Part shown: one piece after another, positions 33,761 to 47,112 of the stretch
Layout: each line of letters begins with the position of its first letter
How positions within the stretch are numbered: the stretch's first letter is position 1
Origin: Zygnema cylindricum
Taxonomy: Eukaryota > Streptophyta > Zygnematophyceae > Zygnematales > Zygnemataceae
NCBI GenBank assembly: GCA_037447655.1
Contig: JBBHKE010000755.1
Span: 62,001-126,000, forward strand
DNA length: 64,000 bases
Reading direction: 5' to 3'
Made by a program: the position numbers and the translations under genes
Notes under the pieces: model-generated
Told to the model about the DNA's origin: nothing
The model's database searches: none
Seen by the model: only the letters and a program-made list of their open reading frames with translations

Positions 33761-34472
33761 TCTGGTAGGTCTTGTACACCATTGACTATGTTCTCATACT
33801 CATCGGGTAGCTTCATGAGTAAGGAACTAACAGTTTCTACTTCTCCAACACTCTCTAACTCCATAAAGAGTGTTGCAAGCTCATTTGCAAAAGTCCAACC
33901 TCTTCCCCCCTTTTTAAACATATGCAACTATTTTCTGATCTGCCAACTGTTGTTGTTCAATACTACCACTTTGGTACATATCTATGAATGCCACCCATAG
34001 AACCGATGATCTTTCTACTATTAATTGAGGAGATGCAAGTCCTTGAGTGAGATAGCAAATAATGAGATGCAAGTCCTTGAGTGAGATGTCTGAGAATAAA
34101 ATACTTTGCTGCCATATTATTATACTCCTATGTATCAATATCATTCTGCTCGTTTCTCATAACCGGTGGCAAAAATGTCGAACCGGTTACTATAGGTGTG
34201 GATATCTCTTTCTCCTTTCCTTTGTCTACCACCTCCCCTTCTTTTGTCTCCTCCGATGGATTTAGATTTGCATCTCTGGTAAATTTGCTCCCTCCAAACC
34301 CTGGAGGGATGCCTAGACTAGATGGACGCCTCACTCGTCCACTCACTATTCCCCAAAACCTTTTCTCACATAGAGCTCCTATCATCATACTCTTCCAGTA
34401 TATGAAGTCAGTTCCATTAAAGATATGCACCCTAGAGGGTGGGCCCACAACGTGAAACTCTGAGGCCTCCAT
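33761..34472 (-). pseudogene. copia gag N-terminal part (element F, right of G)
   Basis: ATG at 34472 inside the LTR (MEASEFHVVGPPSRVHIF), open to 34128, then broken. A local direct repeat (GATGCAAGTCCTTGAGTGAG twice at a 34-bp offset, near 34030 and 34064) disrupts the frame. The second open part (MFKKGGRGWTFANELATLFMELES) runs into the G insertion after DLPD. Confidence 0.82.
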
Positions 34473-35518
34473 ATCCCCTCAGAATATGCAGCTTATACTA
34501 AGCTTCTAGGATAACCCTGACCCCTTTTGGTTTCACCGAGAATAACTGTCACCTTGGCAAGCAATGACTCCGACCACCCTCACGTGTGTGAAGAGAAGAC
34601 TCCTCTGAGTCAATATCAAAAAGAATCAAGTGATTTGCTCCCATGAGCAGTAAATTATGGATGGTCAATGATGACTTTTTGTAATGGAGTACTCAGGGAG
34701 AGAGGCGGCTACCTAAGATTTGGCTAAGTCCTAAACCCCTCTCTAAACCCTCTACTACTAGTATACGGTACTAATCAAAACACTGTAAAGTACGGAAAGG
34801 TACTCGTGCTAATGTACTTTTTGTACGGCCATTGTACAGCATGGCCAAGGAGTTGACGCATGTTATATTCGAACTCGTTTTGGTGCTCTCCGAAGATGCC
34901 GTAAGCCAATGAGGTAGCCCCACGTGTCACTTGGTGTGGGTGTGACCGAAAACTGCCAAAGCGCCCATTCCGCGATGTCGGCTCCCACCGTGACTGTCCG
35001 ATCGAAACTGGCTTTTAATTCTTGTCGTCGAAACAAATGTGCGGTATATTCGTTTCGTGTGGTACCCTCGTCTGTACTATGTACTATTGCATCTATGTGC
35101 TAAGGGTTTGTTCTCTCACTTAAATGAATTTCTCTAAGGGCACATCTTTAAATAGTTATTGTACCCTATATATCTCAGCACAGTTCCTAGACTATAAGAC
35201 AAAGCTAACGGCTATATGCTACAGATGGTAGGTATCAGGATCAAATCATGGGTACGTCTAGCCTTTTTAGAAAATCCACCAAAATCGTGCTCTCTGTCTC
35301 TATAGGTAGCTTAGGCAGCCATGGCTCTACCTCCCTCTCCAACCCTCTCTAAAGAGCTTAGGCAGCCATGGCTCTAACTCCCTCTCCAACCTTTCAGTGA
35401 CTTCAGCAAGTGTGGGGGCTTAAGAAAGGAGTTAAAGGCAGACTGCCTCTGCTTCTTTTCTGTCTTTTATTTTAAAAGTTAAACCTAGAAAATACTAAAG
35501 AAAACATTAATTTCTACC
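34453..35518 (-). repeat. 5' LTR of element F
   Basis: 1066 bp. The outer terminus has one change (GGTAGAAATTAATG). It contains a local duplication of about 55 bp around 35300-35390 (two copies of AGCTTAGGCAGCCATGGCTC). The adjacent primer-binding site is mutated (CGTTGTGGGCCCA). Confidence 0.82.
35188..35267 (+). promoter_or_regulatory. Antisense tRNA-like Pol III module in LTR F
   Basis: B box GGATCAAATCA at 35238-35248, D-arm-like AAGCTAACGGC and T5 at 35263-35267. Confidence 0.45.
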
Positions 35519-37381
35519 AGTACGACGCTATGTTTTAAAGGAAAATGACAGAAAAAAACGCGTACTTAGCCACATCGGGCCGTACCCTTAGATGCAAATT
35601 GAAGAACGACGCGAAATGAAACCTCTCAAATTTAATGTATTAGAAGTCTTGTACGGATAAATTAAATCGCATGAAACGAAATAAAGTTTGTACACTATAA
35701 TAAAACGGATCGCGTAAAAATATCGATGAAACTAAATGAAAAAAATGTGTGTCGTCAAGCGCGACCAAATCAAGCCACACTATTTACGATTCACGATTAA
35801 ATTTCAATGTTGAGGCTAAATTAAAAGGCAACATGTGCTCTCACAGTGGAGCTTACGTAAAGTGAGAAAAAACGTAAAGTGAGAAAATGACTGTGCGAAA
35901 CACTTTTTTACATGTGGTTGTTGCACTTTTGTTACCGTAAACCTTAGCCGACCGTGTGAATTGTTGATTTTATTATGACGGTGAACGTTCACAAGCGCGA
36001 CAAAATTTTAATTGTTACAATATTTTGAAAGCCAAAGTTGTTCAACTGATTGACCGTCAAATTTAAACTCAACAGTACTTAACTTGTTCCAATGTGTCCT
36101 TTAAAAAACAAAAATAAAAAAATGTACAATCTTTGACAAGGTGACGTAAGTGAATGCGCGCAACCAAAATATTTACTGCGATGATCAATTCCCCTACATT
36201 TATCGGACCGAGACTTTTTATCGAGGACCTATCGAATTGTATCTTTTCTACCGATATGAATCCTCATCCGAAACCCAACAAAAAGTACACATCGTGTATC
36301 GTCAAATCCCGTTCAATGTGCATGTGTATTGAGTTCCATATTGTCTCTAACGACTTCAACTCTCTTCCTTTAATTTTCCCTTTCTTGATGTGAATCGGAT
36401 ACTGCCCATACAAATCCTTTTAACCTAAAAAATTTTGGGCAAAGTGGTAGATTGATAGGGCAGTTACATTGAAGGGAAAGGGTAGGGAAGTTTGAGGGAA
36501 GAAAAGCAAATCGTAAATTTTTAGGGTGGAACGTACATATGATTACTCAAAAAACTGTATGAATTGTCCTCAAACCAAGGGTAAAACTTTGATGGTGTAC
36601 TTATCCTCTGATATTGCATTTTGATTGTATCCTTGGTACAAAAATTAGTGTGGTGTTTTATTAGATGCTTGTATCTTGCCGATCTTAGAATAGGAAACCA
36701 AAAGCATGAGACTTAAAAGAAAGGGCCAAATGAAATACAGCTATCCTAACTTTGATGGTAAATACTCAAAAGCGCATCTGAAAACACCCTAAATTACCAT
36801 TATTGTTCTGATAAAATGAAAAAAATAGAAACAAAACACTAAGAACAGAAATGAAATGAAAGAACAATGATGATGAGCCACAACAATGATACAAGGGAGA
36901 GAGTTAACCAATCTCATACATCATAAAAGGTAAAGAAAGTTACGTTAAAAAAAGGAATAAAATACTCTTAACTGATAAAATAACAAAGGCGTCTAAAGGA
37001 GCTTTGCATCCAGTATCCGATTGTTTTTGCAGTACCAAAACTCCAATGTTGTGTCAATAACCAAAGCTAGACTTTCTCACAAAAGTAAAACTCTTGCACA
37101 TGACACCATGAGTATCTTTAACTGATTTATTTGACTTAAGGACATCGGATTTTTGAGGAGGTTTCAACTACCGTATAGAAGGTAGCTGTTAAAAAATTAT
37201 TAGTAACAAAAACATGCCAAATTTTCTCTGGTAAATAATTTCACAAATCTGTTGAGCTGCTACTAACCCGCAGCCACAAAATGTCTTTTAGCCGTTTAGG
37301 ATATTTCATATACAATTAATTATAATTAACATATATTATTCATACACTTTGATACATTTATTATTTGCCTTTGCCTCAGCA
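35519..37381. other. Spacer and 3' flank of the kinase gene
   Basis: AT-rich, with a short tandem repeat (AACGTAAAGTGAGAAAA twice, 35866-35900). No supported coding region. The left third may be older repeat debris; the part next to 37381 should contain the kinase 3' UTR. Confidence 0.5.
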
Positions 37382-40300
37382 TCAGGGATACCTTATCCGG
37401 CCATTCAAAGCCGCATCTTCTACCTTCAATTCTTGCCCGAATGAGGTTGGTATTCTTCGAGTTGGGAAGATTTCCTCCATTTCGCGCACAAAGACATCTC
37501 GTAAATCGTTATGCCTCACTGGTTTTGTTAAAAACACATCCATTCCAGCTGCTTCACATCGCATTTTCTCATGGCTTAAAGCACTGGCTGTCAGAGCTAC
37601 AATCAGAGGCTGCGACCAATCAGAGCGCGGGGATTCCAACCGACGGATTTGCTCTGTTGCATCGAAGCCATCCATTTCAGGCATGTGGCAATCCTGCAAA
37701 GCACAAAGAGAAAACACATCGTCGATTAGGTCAGACAACGGTTACAATGTTATTTGACGATTTTTTCCGTGATGTGCTCGAAGAACGTTTGAATTGAAAA
37801 AAAGGGGGAAGGCCACCATCGACCCTCCTTACTGCTTTCTACCGCCAATGTGTGTCTTCTGCCCTCCAACAAGCTCAAGCTGCGCTCCTCCTCTGATAGA
37901 GGACGGTACAGCCCCATCGCTATTAGAGTTAGCGAAGTATTAGCGTTAACAGTTCAGAAATAACTACTGAATTGTTTTGTCACGTGCTCATTTTGGGCCA
38001 CTTAACCAATAGTGTTATAAACACGAATGTAAGATTTTGAGTCAAAAATGCACTCGCTCAAATTCGATTGATTAACTCTAATAGCATGGGCAGTATAGCA
38101 GATGACAGACGTAGCCTCCCGGATCTTTCACCAAGAGAACCATTCCACATCGACGACCTTCACATTTGTGGACTTCAGCTTGAGAGGGTAGTGAGCTATA
38201 ATCTAATGTACGTTTTTTTAACGTGTGAGTAATCATCCAAAGCAGTTACATGTTTTAGTGGGAGCTGTCTAACTCCTGATTTTTTGGGTTGGCCCGTTGT
38301 CTTTAGACTCTACTGGTCTTGAAAAACACTCTTGTGCTTCTTCGCTCCCATGTACCCCAATGGTTTACCAATCACGAGTTATGCAATAAAACCTTCAGTT
38401 TGTTTTGACACAACTACATATGTTCCAATGAAACTATAGAAAAATTTAAACATCACGAGTAAAAAGTGCGTATTTGATGATGTTACGTACCATGAGGATG
38501 ATGTTAAAGTTACCATCACGACACGCTTTTAATGCGAGGGCCCCATTCTCGACAAGCTCCCATTGAACTCCCAAATTTGTCAGCATCCGCGTTATCACAA
38601 TCTGGTTCACTTTGTTGTCCTCCGCTACCAAAACCCTCAAAGAGGCCAAACTCCGCGGAGCTTCACAACTTTTCACAGCGAGCTGAGTTGCGTTGGATTT
38701 AAGACAAGTACCCACTCTAATAGTGAATGTGAAACTGGAACCTTTGCCTGGGACACTTGTCACGCCTATATCGCCTCCCATGAGTTTGATAAGCGTTTTG
38801 GAAATTGTAAGGCCCAGTCTGCATACGAAAGTCCATTTAAGTGAAATTAAAGCACACATACAGATTTCAAGAAAGAAACGCCGAAACACGGGAGAAATGG
38901 TACATAGTTGCAGTTATTTCTGTTAAAGTTTCCATTCTTAAGGTCGTATTGATGCCAATCAATAAACATAAGTTCCAACTTTTATGAGTGATGGAATATG
39001 TAGCCAATCATAAAAGCTTCCAGAAAACCCTAAAGCTCATTTCCTCTCCTTACTCACCCAGTTCCTCCATATTTTCGACACGTGGACACATCCGCCTGCA
39101 AAATTGAAAATTTCTCTCTAATGTTAGAAAACATGAAGGGCAGAAGAGCTTAGAGAAAGTATACTTCAACTTATAAAATGACATAAAAAAGGTATGGTTT
39201 TTTCTCATCATCGTTCTGGCGTCACATGCTCAAAGACTATATCTGTCAGGAAGGATTTTAACGGGTATTTAATACAAGAAACTATCAACGCATTACCTGT
39301 TGAATCAAGTAGATCCTTCTTGTCTTCTTCAAAACAACAAGTCATCAGAAGAAACAGTCAACGGCAACAAATTGTTGGTAAACCTTGCTGTAATATTAAA
39401 ACAACAAGAGACGAAACAATAACCTTGCAGACGAAGGGTGTTGAATCGTAGGTTTAATGTGCGGAAACAAATGGAAACGCCATATGACATAGCCCCGTAT
39501 AGTACGCGTACTCTAAAAGAACTATGGATACATACAAAATCTTGAACTCCAATTGAAGTGTAAACTCACTTGTGTAAACGCCTCAAAAAGTAGCCGCTGG
39601 GTATCCTGTGGGATCCCCACACCTGTGTCCGTAATAGAGAACTGAAGGTTTGTGAAAACATCACTTGTCACGCTGTCTCCATGCACCAGCTTCACTTCCA
39701 CTGCGACGGAGCCTCTGCGTAAGACAAAAGACGATGATGACGTTGAAAATTCGAAATTAGAATTACCTACCGTGAGTCCGGGTATAGACAACAAAAAGAG
39801 AGATTAGATGAAAGTTTTTAGAGTACGTGGACGGCGAATGCAAGTGAATGCACGCATGTTTATTTTTTCGGTATATCTTTTCTGGAATATATTGTCATTT
39901 TATGCGAAGTTAATTTCCTTGCAAGCGTCTCGGCAATCTTCTGCTTCTTTGAATCTTCCAGTCATACTTTGAAACTGATGTCTGCAGTCGCAAGAAATTG
40001 CACGACTTACTGACATTTTATCCAAATTCGTCAGTTTGTACAAATTCAATTTTGCAAGTATACTAACTAGTACCACTTTTACAGTACAGGTATTTCTTAC
40101 TCCTACTTCTGTTTTTAGCTTAGTGATCAACCATTAGTACTACTGACAGTTAGAACTCAATATATTCTAATGAGCTATACGACAAAACCAAATGTAAGCA
40201 AGTCAGTTGCCAAAAAAGGTTATAAGTTTGAAATTGAACCTGTGAGTGAACTTGATGGAATTTGTTATGAGATTCAATAGAACCTGGCGGAGTCTTAAGG

Positions 40301-43300
40301 AATCTCCGACAATCATTTCCGGAACATCCGCATCCACAGAGCATGATAGCTGTCACAAAGAGAAGAAAACAAAGCTGTAGATTCCATGAAGTTCTTGCCC
40401 TACATTCGAGGATGCAATCTTTGCATGATTCGTTAATAGATGTTGTTGAAATGAATGATTAATGAGAGACGAGTTACAGACTGTGGTTGCAAGTCCATCA
40501 TGATTCACCTAAAAAAGGATTTTCAACATGTCATCCTCTCTATGGTTCACGTGATTTTATGATTTATGGTATTTATAGTTTGATGGTTTATATGGTTCCA
40601 TGGCTCTCTAATTTGTAGGTTTATATGGTCCCGTAGTTCTATGATCCTATGGTACTTATGGTCCAATCCATATAGTTTAATGGTTTTATGGTTCTGGTCC
40701 TATAGTCCTCTAATTCTACATGATCCTCTATGGTTCTAATGATCTATATTTCTCTGTTCTATGGTTTTTCTGGGTCTATGTTTCACATGGTTTCAATGGT
40801 CTAAGATTCTATGGTTCTGATGATCCAGTGATATCATTTTCTTTTCTTTGATTGTCTTTCCCTCTTTACCTGAAGGCCCTTCTCTTCTGCGACGACACGG
40901 AGAAGTGCCAATGACTCTTGAATGTGTTCTCGGAGATCAAATTCGAGGAATTCGAGGGAGAGATTTTGTGACTCCATCTTGGCGAGGTCGAGGACATCAG
41001 AAATTATACGTAACAGATTGTTGCCCGACGTTCGAATAATTTCTAAGTATGAACGCTGTTCTGCATTCAATGAAGTATTTAGGAGAAGCTCCACTACACC
41101 AATCACACCTGCAAATTTGAGGGAGCCTGGATGTGAGTAATCAGAAAATCAAATCGGAGTTAAACCGATCAGTCGATCTATACAACGCAAGTCATTGTAT
41201 GTTTAAAGTTTAAAGAAGAAGTACGTTATTACTACATAATTGACACGAGTGCCAAAGTCAGTATTTTTTTTTTTGTCCCTTCCAGACATGTAAATTTCCA
41301 GTATTCCCCATGTATTGTCAACTATTAAGTTGTATGAATGAAGTGAGGTATGGCATCAGCACAGGAAAGGCAAGTCGAGAAGTGTCCGGATCTCATCGCT
41401 GAATGGAATATTTATTTAGGGTTTCCTCAACGTGTTTGAGAGGTTTCGTTGGGAATTAATCTGTACCGTTCATTGGTGTCCGAATCTCATGACTCATATT
41501 CGCCAAAAAACTGCTTTTTGCCTGCGAGGCTTGCTCTGCCTTCTCCTTTGCCAATCGCAATGCCTCCTCAGTTTTCTTTATTTCCGTCAAATCTCTCCAC
41601 ACAGTTAGCCATACTTGTTTTTTCTCCACCACAACATTCTGTTCAGTAGACAGAGCAAAAAATGACTTCAGTTAGTGGTGAGTCCAACGCCTTATGCCAC
41701 TCCAAGCCCGTGACTCCACCAACAAAGTAAAAACTGAAACACACTCGACAAATAATGCGTTATTACACATGGACAGGAATAGTATTATGTATTAACTTAT
41801 CATTGGTTTGCAACAAAATAGTATAGAAAGAAGAACCTATAAGCTACTGTTGTGCTTTACATCCGATGATGTATATACAATACTGTACACTTAAATATTT
41901 GTCCTGTCGCAGAGAAACATACCTTTGATAGGACTAGACAGGGTAGTGGAGTTCCATTGAGCTTCTGATGCAACCACTCGAACTTCAGTTCGTGTCCGAA
42001 ATCTCTTTTGCTATTTTCTTCAATAACCTCTGCGGAGCATCTCCCATCGGACTGAAACTCGGGAGATAATGTACTGAGAGTGGGAGCTATGGCCAGGACT
42101 TCTGCCTTACTGTGACCACCGACAACTTTGACAAAGGCATCATTGCAATTGACAATAACACCATTTTCCGCAATCAGCATCGGTTCCTGCATACAATATT
42201 TGCACATGTTAATGGAACAATAGTAACCTTGATCCAGTCAGACTGGATCGCTTTATTTTGAAGTATATATGCCAGGGACGGTTCTTTAGACAAAATAACT
42301 TCGTTTTATGTTTGACGCAAAGTATGAGATCGTACGATTTGCATATGATCTGATAATATCACAGATAAAGTTGTTCGAACTTGAATATAATCATAGATTA
42401 ACATTTAACACATCAAATTTTGGTTCTGTTTTATTAAAACAATATGAAAATGAAGCTGTTGGTGGTAAATATTCCAATCAATTCAAGAAGCGCTTTAAAT
42501 ACTACATTTTCTGTTTCAAAAGGTTTCGTCTCCTACTCCTGTTGAGAATAAATTTTGATTATGACCCAGTCACATGAAGCAAGAAAAAAGATGCCGTCTA
42601 CAGTTCCTGGTTCCTTGGAATTCAAATTGAGCGTTAAAAGAAAAAACACTCACCAAACAGACATCGAACATAACTCGAAATTGCTCTTCTCCTAACATTT
42701 TGGTGGTAATATCTTGGCAAACCCAAATCTACCCAACATTAACATGCCGAGAAAAAAATGCCCATTAATCCATGAAGTAATTCCATCCATCAGCTGCAAT
42801 CCAAAGCATAAATTACAGTTTTTCCCACCAATTACGATGTGGAAAAGAATTACTCTACGCATCACGCTGTCATAAAATATATCGTTTATTAACTTTCAGA
42901 TGTGATATCTTAGATTTTACAAAACAACCAGAAATATATTAGGTTTACACAATATAGCAATGTGTATGATGGCATCGGTCATTACAGAGCTCATTATCAA
43001 TAGGTGGTAAAAACATGTAGACAATGCTATTTTACGTGAGGTGGGTTCCTATTTACACATGTGCCACAATAAAATCTTCACAAATTTACAATTACACGAC
43101 AATAAATGAGACATGGTCATTTAACAAAGTTGAGGATCTATGCTATGTTGCGCCCATCTGTTAACTCTTCATGTATTCACTATACCGCTCACCATAACTA
43201 GCATGGAAAAATTAATATTTTGGATGAGAAATTGGTGTGGTTGTCATGACAGAAATCCACAAGACAAAGTGATAGGGCTTCTTATAAGAAATTTTGCAAC

Positions 43301-46300
43301 TTTAGCCTCAGGACCTCTCATGGAAGTCACCAAACCTGGTGATTTTCACATATCTTGTTACGTTCAAATCTGTAACTAAAAAACCTTTTTAACCTTTAAC
43401 ATCTAACACAGTGTGTAGTCAACTTAAGTGCAAATATTACAAACAAAGAGCATCATGGAAAACCAAAAGTTGGACCATATGACAGATTTTGTTTTTATCT
43501 GAGAGCATTGGTTAGCTCGACAACCCAGAAACTTGAAAAGCTGGCTAGACTTGTTTGAATTTTCATAAAATTGTACGGATTCAAAAATAGGGTCATCCAC
43601 AGTAATACATGTGAGTGTGGACAGAGCCTAATGGTGACGAGTTGTGTTACTATTGGCTTAGTTTGACAATTGATGTTCCAGAAAAGCTTGCATTTTTTTT
43701 CTCATGTTTGTGAGCTTTTCGCCGCATTTGGATTGAATCTATGTCTGCGATACTTTCAATGATTTTTAACTAAAGGACAAAAAGGTTTTGGTAATCTCAA
43801 AATCGTTATAGCATAAAGGAAGAAAAATTCTCTTAAACTGCTCATACCATGCCCTGTATTTACCATTAACTTTTATCGTCAGTGAATAGATTTTTCCAAA
43901 ACTTAACATATGAATGAAAAACTCACCATTCCTCCTGCCTTTGGAGCCCCAAAAAACTCCACAAATCTCCGGTTTCCGTCCTTTCTTTTCAAGATCCATC
44001 GAACACTTTCGAGGAAACCTTTCTCCTTTGTTTTTTTGAATGTCTGTCTGATCTCCTCTCTTTTTTCTACCAAACAGAGCTGAATCCAATTTTCCAATGT
44101 GGTTATCTCCTCCCTCTTGTAACCAATAACCTCTTCGAGTGCTCGATTTATCGTCAATTCCTCATTTTCTGATAATTGGGCGATCCCGAGGGGGCAATTT
44201 TCTATAGTTCCTTCCAACCTTGTCACTTTGTTTCTCAAATTAGAAATTTGTTCCTGCATGTCTCAACATAAAGACGAGTATGAGATCACGTAAAAATCCA
44301 GTGGAAAAAAATTGACAAAATTTGCCCAGTTATGCTCACCAAATATAACAGGAAATTTCACTATCCATATTTTAAATCCTCGGTTATTGTTAAAATTTTA
44401 AGAGAATAGTTGAGTAGTGTCTCCTTATTTTACAAAAAAAACTTGAGGTTTTTACTTTACAACTGTTGTGTGCATATCCCAAATGCAATTACATAAGAAA
44501 ATAGGGTTTTCCTTGCCAAGCCATATAGTGTTATTATTTTATTAACATCGAGACAGCCACAAATATGTACGGAAATTATTTTGAATCGTATTTTAAAATT
44601 AGGCACATCTTGCAAGGACTAGAATGAGACAAGTGACACACTTCCATGGATTTCATGTTGCTGATGTCATCGAAAAGCAAAAGTGTCTGTCCTCCCCCTT
44701 TGGAAATCACTCTTAATCGGAGCCATAGAGGATATTTTCTGTCATTTTGGGAATGCCATCGCCACTCGCCCAATGGCTGTCCAATGCAGTTGCCACGTGT
44801 GATCGTGTCACAGGTTTCCTGGATCCCACTCAGGACAAGACAACAGCTGTCAGGAAAGGAGAGTGTCACGCAGAATCCATAATTCATGTGAACAGTTTCT
44901 TGCATTCACTTTAATGTTTTTCATTCTATACTATTACAATAATAATTATTCACATAGTAATTGTTGTTTTGACATCTACAAGATTTCGACAACATAACCA
45001 CTGGTACTCCTTGAGTTTGCTGTTAGAGTGAAGCCTTTTTTGTGTCTGAAACGCGTGATTCCTGGGCAAAATTGCCGGTTTTTTGTCTAGAGGGGACCAA
45101 TCGAAAGGTAAACTTTCATTTTTTTAAAGCAGTATTGAGGTTTAGATCCAGATTACTATGTAACAATATAAACACACGTTTGAGGGGCGAAAGAAAACTT
45201 AACACTGTTCCTTCTCACATGTAAGTCCTTTCGCACAGGTTAGAGAAGTATTAGTGCTGTTTTTGACATGTATGTGCATGTTGGAATTGAAGTATTGAAC
45301 TAGTACAATATATAGATACGTTTGTTCGAAATTTTGCTTTAAGTGAAGTCAAGGTGCTTAATATGATATCAGATAAGTGGAAATGAGATTCACATTCTCG
45401 CACCTGGAAATCCTGTAAATCATTCGAATCCACAAAGTTTACCAGTCGACAGCCTATAACTCGAGGGTTCCCCAACATGTGAAATAACGCCAGACTGATT
45501 TCACGTGCAATTTGAAACAACAGTTGTGAGACGTACAAGCATACGGTTATAATATAGACACATGGCATAAAAACCAAGTGATATGGTCGTTTCTAAACTT
45601 TTGTACTTTTTTATTTTTCTTAACTCTTCTTTGAGTAAAATATTGATCTAAAACTTTGGAGTAGACACTTGGAATGGAATCAAGAAGTACAAGTGTTGAG
45701 ATAACCACTTAAATGGAAAAAAAAACCACATTCGATCGACAAAAATAAAAACTAGGTTGAAAGAAAAGTGAATATGACATTTACGGAGATTTCAGAGAGT
45801 TGAAAACTTTACAAACTATTTAACTGGAATTAAGGTCTGAAGTAATTCAAGGTAACGACTAACCTTGATTAATTGAGAAAATTACTGTTTAAACATTTGC
45901 AGAATCACAACTTTCAATGTGCAATATTTCAGATGAAAATTCATTATTAGTGAGACAGAAAGTGGAACAAAAATGTTTGAATATCTGTAGAAAGTTCAAT
46001 TTTTAATAATAACTATTCAATAAAAAATGTTAAATTAGATTTTCTTGCTCAAATGGAACTGTTCATCAGAAAATGTTTGTAGATCATTCTATTACTGACG
46101 AAGCAAACATCTGATGTCGGAACTCCTGTCCACTTGCCATTGTCCAATCAACATCATCGTCATGAAGGTAGACAGTACACGAAAAGAAAATATTGGCTTT
46201 TGGACGAGATGAGCTTATGAGACTTGAAGGCTAAAACAAAAAATATACATAGTGGGTTCAACATTTATGTCAAATACACATGTCGAATGTCCGATATCCA

Positions 46301-47112
46301 ATATCTAATGTTCAATTTCCAATGGATGGTGTTAATGTCCAATATCTAATAATCATTATTCAATGTTTAATGTTCACTTCCAATGCTAGTGTTTAATGTC
46401 CAATTTTGGATGCCCAATATCCAGCTTCTAACGTACAATGCCCAATGTCCAGTTTTTAATGCTAACTTTTCTATTTCTAGTATATGTTCAATTTCGAACG
46501 TCCAATGTCCGATGTTCAATTCCCAAAGTCTAAATTCCAATGTCTAATGTTCAATGTCAAATTCCAAATTCCAATGTCCAATGTCCAATGTCCAATGCAA
46601 TGTTCATTGTTCAATGTTCAATGTCCAATGTTTAATGTTCAATGTCCAATGTCCGAATTCCAAATTCCAATGTCCAATGTCCAATGTCCAATGTCCAATG
46701 TTGAATGTTCAACTTAATGTTCACTTTTCAATGTCTAGTGTTCACTGCTCACCTGCCTGCCAGCACGCTGTTGGATTCGTCCACCAACGCCGCCATGAGA
46801 CCTGCCTGCTCCAGCAGTCTCTGCTGCGTCCGAAGCTCCCCGCAGGTGTATTCCGCGAAGCTTCCAGCTTCCGTCGTTTCCATACCGCAAAAATTGCTGG
46901 CCCGTTTTCTGTATTGCGAAGAACGTTCCATACGCAGCTATAAGTGGAAACCAGCTTAAAAAGAAAAAGAAACCTAAGTAAAGCTGACATGACAAAAATA
47001 AATCGCAAGGAGACTGGATGAATGACACTCACTTGGCCGGCCACATCTGGTGAAGGCTTTTCTCAACGTCTCCTCCACAAGCGTGACACTCGTTCTTGGT
47101 ACTCGGCGCCAT
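37382..47112 (-). CDS. PAS-domain hybrid sensor histidine kinase (multi-exon)
   Basis: Two-component hybrid kinase: senses a cue through PAS domains, autophosphorylates on His and passes the phosphate to its own receiver Asp. Exons, in transcript order: 47112-47033, about 46937-46753, about 45535-45404, 44898-44642, 44253-43927, 42728-42654, 42186-41923, 41638-41467, 41108-40870, 40349-40240, 39714-39570, 39095-39058, 38818-38491, 37693-37382. From 44642 on all junctions are GT-AG and phases agree; exons 1-3 are less certain (the exon 2 frame and exon 3 start are unresolved). Product about 890 residues. Domains: N-terminal CHAC motif; three PAS regions ([11 protein letters not shown]...; [15 protein letters not shown]...; [15 protein letters not shown]...); H-box [12 protein letters not shown] with the phospho-His; ATP-binding N-box [11 protein letters not shown]1 DTGVGIP, G2 GGTGLGL split by an intron; receiver with [18 protein letters not shown] (phospho-Asp at an exon junction), LTAS and TKP. 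No CHASE or clear membrane segment. It resembles moss PAS-histidine kinases (PHK) more than cytokinin receptors. Confidence 0.9.
40540..40830. repeat. Degenerate TATGGTTC minisatellite in kinase intron
   Basis: About 290 bp of imperfect repeats of TATGGTTC / TATGGTTT between the HisKA exon (ends 40870) and the N-box exon (starts 40349). Confidence 0.7.
46280..46745. repeat. TCCAATG minisatellite in kinase intron
   Basis: Around 450 bp of 7-bp units (TCCAATG, TTCAATG, TTTAATG), most regular at 46560-46720. It abuts the donor of the exon ending at 46753. Open frames seen through it are repeat artefacts. Confidence 0.85.

Larger units (their letters stand above)
25898..35518 (-). mobile_element. 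Ty1/copia retrotransposon F, split by element G
   Basis: Minus-strand copia element with 5' LTR 34453-35518, gag 34472-33761 continuing at 27364, and protease/integrase down to 25898, where element E begins. Its 3' half is absent. The G insertion is certified by a perfect TCTGG duplication (27360-27364 and 33761-33765) inside the gag codons after DLPD. Confidence 0.85.

Noticed and set aside
1-35518. Repeat-induced point mutation (RIP) as the cause of stops
   Set aside because: Stops arise from mixed changes and many indels, and the near-identical LTRs of C and B lack the dense C-to-T pattern expected for RIP.
36150-36393. Overlapping 60- and 79-codon ORFs
   Set aside because: Two frames overlap, neither shows a domain, and composition is that of spacer.
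42308-42577. 89-codon plus-strand ORF
   Set aside because: Lies in an AT-rich kinase intron on the opposite strand, with no motif and skewed composition.
46484-46943. Plus-strand ORFs rich in FNVQCPM repeats
   Set aside because: They are translations of the TCCAATG minisatellite and of the antisense of a kinase exon.
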